From assembly GCA_041305385.1 (NCBI GenBank), contig JBFYLO010000033.1, positions 1 to 5,544 on the forward strand: a stretch of 5,544 bases of DNA, written 5' to 3'. Source of the stretch: JAKAKT01 sp041305385. Lineage in GTDB: Archaea > Micrarchaeota > Micrarchaeia > Burarchaeales > JAKAKT01. How positions within the stretch are numbered: position 1 is the first letter of the stretch; the number at the start of each line of letters is the position of its first letter. The translations under genes and the position numbers were made by a program. This document shows, one piece after another, positions 3,844-5,544 of the stretch. The notes beneath the pieces are model-generated. The model was not told the DNA's origin. It saw nothing but the letters and a program-made list of their open reading frames with translations, and made no database searches.

Positions 3844-5310
3844 TCATCCCACGAAATTCTTGAGCTGGGGATACAGGTCGAACATACGCTGTGCGCTCAG
3901 CTCCTCGTACATCTTATGGAGAATGCCCACTGTAAGCAGGATGCCCGTGCCCGTGCCGAGAGCACCCGTGAGGTCGGCGAAGGTGGCGAGAAGGGCCACG
4001 AAAATACTGCCGAGAATCGTTATTGTGGGGATGTATTTCTCGAGAACTGATTCGATGACCCTCGGGTCCCTTCTGAATCCCGGGATCTGGAGGCCGGACC
4101 TTTGTATCTGCTTCGCCACGTCCTTGGCACCCATGTTCGTGGTCTCAATCCAGAAAACCCCGAATATCACGCAGAGCACAACCATCGATAGTATATAGAC
4201 TATCACGTGGATGAACTCGGGTATGGCGAAGACAGGGGTCGCACTGCCGAGCAGGTTAATGTAGGCTTCATATCCGTTGTAAAGGGGGTTGAAATAAAGC
4301 GGGCTGATGTAGTATAAGAGCCCGTCGCTGAGCCTCCCAGTGCCGTCCACGTAGGCGATGTATGGCACGATGTCGGTCCCTGCTATGACGAAGGTCTTGC
4401 CCATGAGCGCCCTTGCCCACATCTGGAGGTTGAGCATCAGCGCCGAGGCCAGTATGACTGGTATGTTGGACACGTAAAGGAATTTTATCGGGTACCTTCC
4501 CCCGAAGCCCCTGGCTGTTCCGAACGAAATCGGGATTTCAACCTTCATGCCCTCCGCGTAGGTGACCACCAGGAACACGACCGCCGTGAAAAGCAGCGGG
4601 AGCATGACCATGAGCGCATTGGGAATTGCAGTGGCGCTCTTCTCCTGGGTCAGTATGCCCAGGAACGACGGGGAGTCTATGGGGAGCCCGAAGCCGGTTA
4701 CGAGGGCGATTGTGCCCTGCACCACCGCAAGGGAAACTCCGGCAGCGATGAAGAGGCTGACTCCTGAGCCGATTCCGTGTTTGGAGACTACCTCGTCAAG
4801 GTAAAGGAGTATTATCGAGCCGAATGCCAGCTGTATGATTACAAATATCTGGGTGAGGAGAAGGCTCCCGAAAAGGACTTCATATCCGCTGCCCGGGGCG
4901 CCAAAAACAGTTATGTTGCCCGAGATGATGTAGATTGCGGACTCGAAAAAGCACAATGCCAGGGCAAGGAGCTTCTGCGTCCCTGTGAACAGGGCCTTGT
5001 CCGCAGGATTGCTGAGGTCGATGGATATGACTTTCGCACCGACGAAAAGCTGCAGGAATATGGACGCGAGCACGATGGGGCCGATGCCGGCGGTTATAAG
5101 GCTGCCGATTTTGCTCGCCATTATTATCTGAAGGAAATCGGACTGGCCAGAGGTGCTTGGGACGCCCACTGGATAAATGTGATACATGACAAAAAAGATG
5201 AGAAGCGCAATTCCGGTCCACATGAGCCTCTCATTAAGGACCGGCGACCGGGCAGGGGACTTGATCTCCGGAAGGAGTTTTATAATCGGCCTAAGTCCAT
5301 CGAGTTTCAT
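3844..5310 (-). CDS. secY: Preprotein translocase subunit SecY (Sec61 alpha)
   Basis: The product is 488 aa and forms the channel of the Sec translocon, working with SecE and Sec61-beta to pass or insert proteins at the cell membrane. It begins MKLDGLRPIIKLLPEIKSP, an N-terminal amphipathic segment typical of archaeal SecY. TM1 is near residues 29-46. The plug and TM2 region is near 64-92 (SKIGSLITAGIGPIV). The family signature EVVSKHGIGSGVSLFI sits at 173-188. A long extracellular segment lies around 295-355. The cytosolic loop with the PGFRRDP motif (410-416) precedes the last two helices, and about ten hydrophobic segments are visible in all. Length is normal to slightly long for archaea. 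The ATG at 5310 follows GGAG at a usable distance and lies 4 nt after the rpl15 stop, suggesting coupled translation. No lesion is seen. Confidence 0.97.
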   Translation of the reverse strand: MKLDGLRPIIKLLPEIKSPARSPVLNERLMWTGIALLIFFVMYHIYPVGVPSTSGQSDFLQIIMASKIGSLITAGIGPIVLASIFLQLFVGAKVISIDLSNPADKALFTGTQKLLALALCFFESAIYIISGNITVFGAPGSGYEVLFGSLLLTQIFVIIQLAFGSIILLYLDEVVSKHGIGSGVSLFIAAGVSLAVVQGTIALVTGFGLPIDSPSFLGILTQEKSATAIPNALMVMLPLLFTAVVFLVVTYAEGMKVEIPISFGTARGFGGRYPIKFLYVSNIPVILASALMLNLQMWARALMGKTFVIAGTDIVPYIAYVDGTGRLSDGLLYYISPLYFNPLYNGYEAYINLLGSATPVFAIPEFIHVIVYILSMVVLCVIFGVFWIETTNMGAKDVAKQIQRSGLQIPGFRRDPRVIESVLEKYIPTITILGSIFVALLATFADLTGALGTGTGILLTVGILHKMYEELSAQRMFDLYPQLKNFVG

Positions 5311-5314
5311 CAGA

Positions 5315-5544
5315 TCACTCCGTCTTGGCCTCGCCTCCTGCTTTCACTATCCTCTCCTTCGCTTTTTCGGAAAAGGATTTGGCTTTGACCGCAACGGGGC
5401 TCTTGAGACTGCCTGAACCAAGGATTTTCCCTTCAAAAACCAGCTCGTGCTTTTCTCCGTTTTTCTTCAGGTCCCCCTGGTCAACCATCCTTTGTATGTC
5501 GTTGAGATCGATTGTCGGAAGGCATTTCTTCTGGACAGGCCTGA
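5315..5544 (-). CDS. rpl15: Ribosomal protein L15 (uL15), C-terminal part, 5' end beyond window
   Basis: The minus-strand frame entering at the right edge runs to a TGA at 5317-5315 and gives about 75 residues. The tail reads PVAVKAKSFSEKAKERI followed by VKAGGEAKTE. A K-A-K-x-F-S-x-x-A-x-x-x-I-x-x-A-G-G pattern is the classical C-terminal signature of the L15p/L27Ae family, and the preceding LGSGSL corresponds to the family's L-G-x-G segment. uL15 is a large-subunit protein that stabilises 23S rRNA near the tunnel side of the ribosome. The next gene, secY, starts 4 nt after the stop, the usual uL15-SecY order. The N-terminal half is not in the window. Confidence 0.93.
   Translation of the reverse strand, partial: RPVQKKCLPTIDLNDIQRMVDQGDLKKNGEKHELVFEGKILGSGSLKSPVAVKAKSFSEKAKERIVKAGGEAKTE

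Noticed and set aside
4777..5388. Plus-strand 203-codon ORF opposite secY and similar shadows at 2591-3286 and 3620-4198
   Set aside because: They are antisense to well-recognised genes and show no family features of their own.

Overview
The window is archaeal. Seven protein genes lie on the minus strand in the order usual for the end of the archaeal spc ribosomal-protein operon: rpl15 (C-terminal part) - secY - adkA - DUF106/EMC3-like membrane protein - cmk - rpl14e - cbf5/truB. L14e, AdkA, archaeal-type Cmk and Cbf5 with a PUA domain together exclude bacteria. The lineage cannot be fixed from 5.5 kb. A tRNA with two introns, one at a non-canonical site, and the lack of rpl34e between DUF106 and cmk would fit a reduced or DPANN-like archaeon, but that is inference.

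Layout, read along the minus strand from the right edge. rpl15 ends at 5315, secY spans 5310-3844, a 147-base gap follows (direct repeats and a doubtful 48-codon ORF), then adkA 3696-3133, DUF106 3142-2600 and cmk 2603-2061. The last three overlap one another. Next is a 283-base spacer full of perfect stem-loops (1778-2060), then rpl14e 1777-1562 and cbf5 1557-598. A second spacer related to the first follows (304-597), then a tRNA-Ser(GGA) gene, 303-101, and possibly the start of a small Cys-containing protein running off the left edge.

The best findings are in the non-coding DNA. (1) The tRNA-Ser(GGA) gene is split twice. A 31-nt intron sits at the canonical 37/38 site of the anticodon loop, and an 86-nt insertion sits inside the T-loop. 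Removing both gives a complete 86-nt class II tRNA with a 7/7 acceptor stem, a 5/5 T-stem and the G73 expected of a serine tRNA. (2) The two spacers share an exact 85-bp block in the same orientation, 1,460 bp apart. On the plus strand it ends in a GC hairpin plus T-tract that looks like an intrinsic terminator. Upstream of the block each spacer has its own set of perfect hairpins: four with tetraloops in one copy, a three-way junction in the other. A shared AAATTT hairpin sits 23-26 nt before the downstream gene. This looks like a repeated non-coding RNA or regulatory module that I do not recognise.

The proteins serve protein synthesis and export: ribosomal subunits (L15, L14e), the Sec translocon and an Oxa1-superfamily insertase candidate, two nucleoside monophosphate kinases, and the pseudouridine synthase of H/ACA RNPs. 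Tight spacing and overlaps suggest translational coupling within blocks, while the two long spacers are the likely transcription boundaries.
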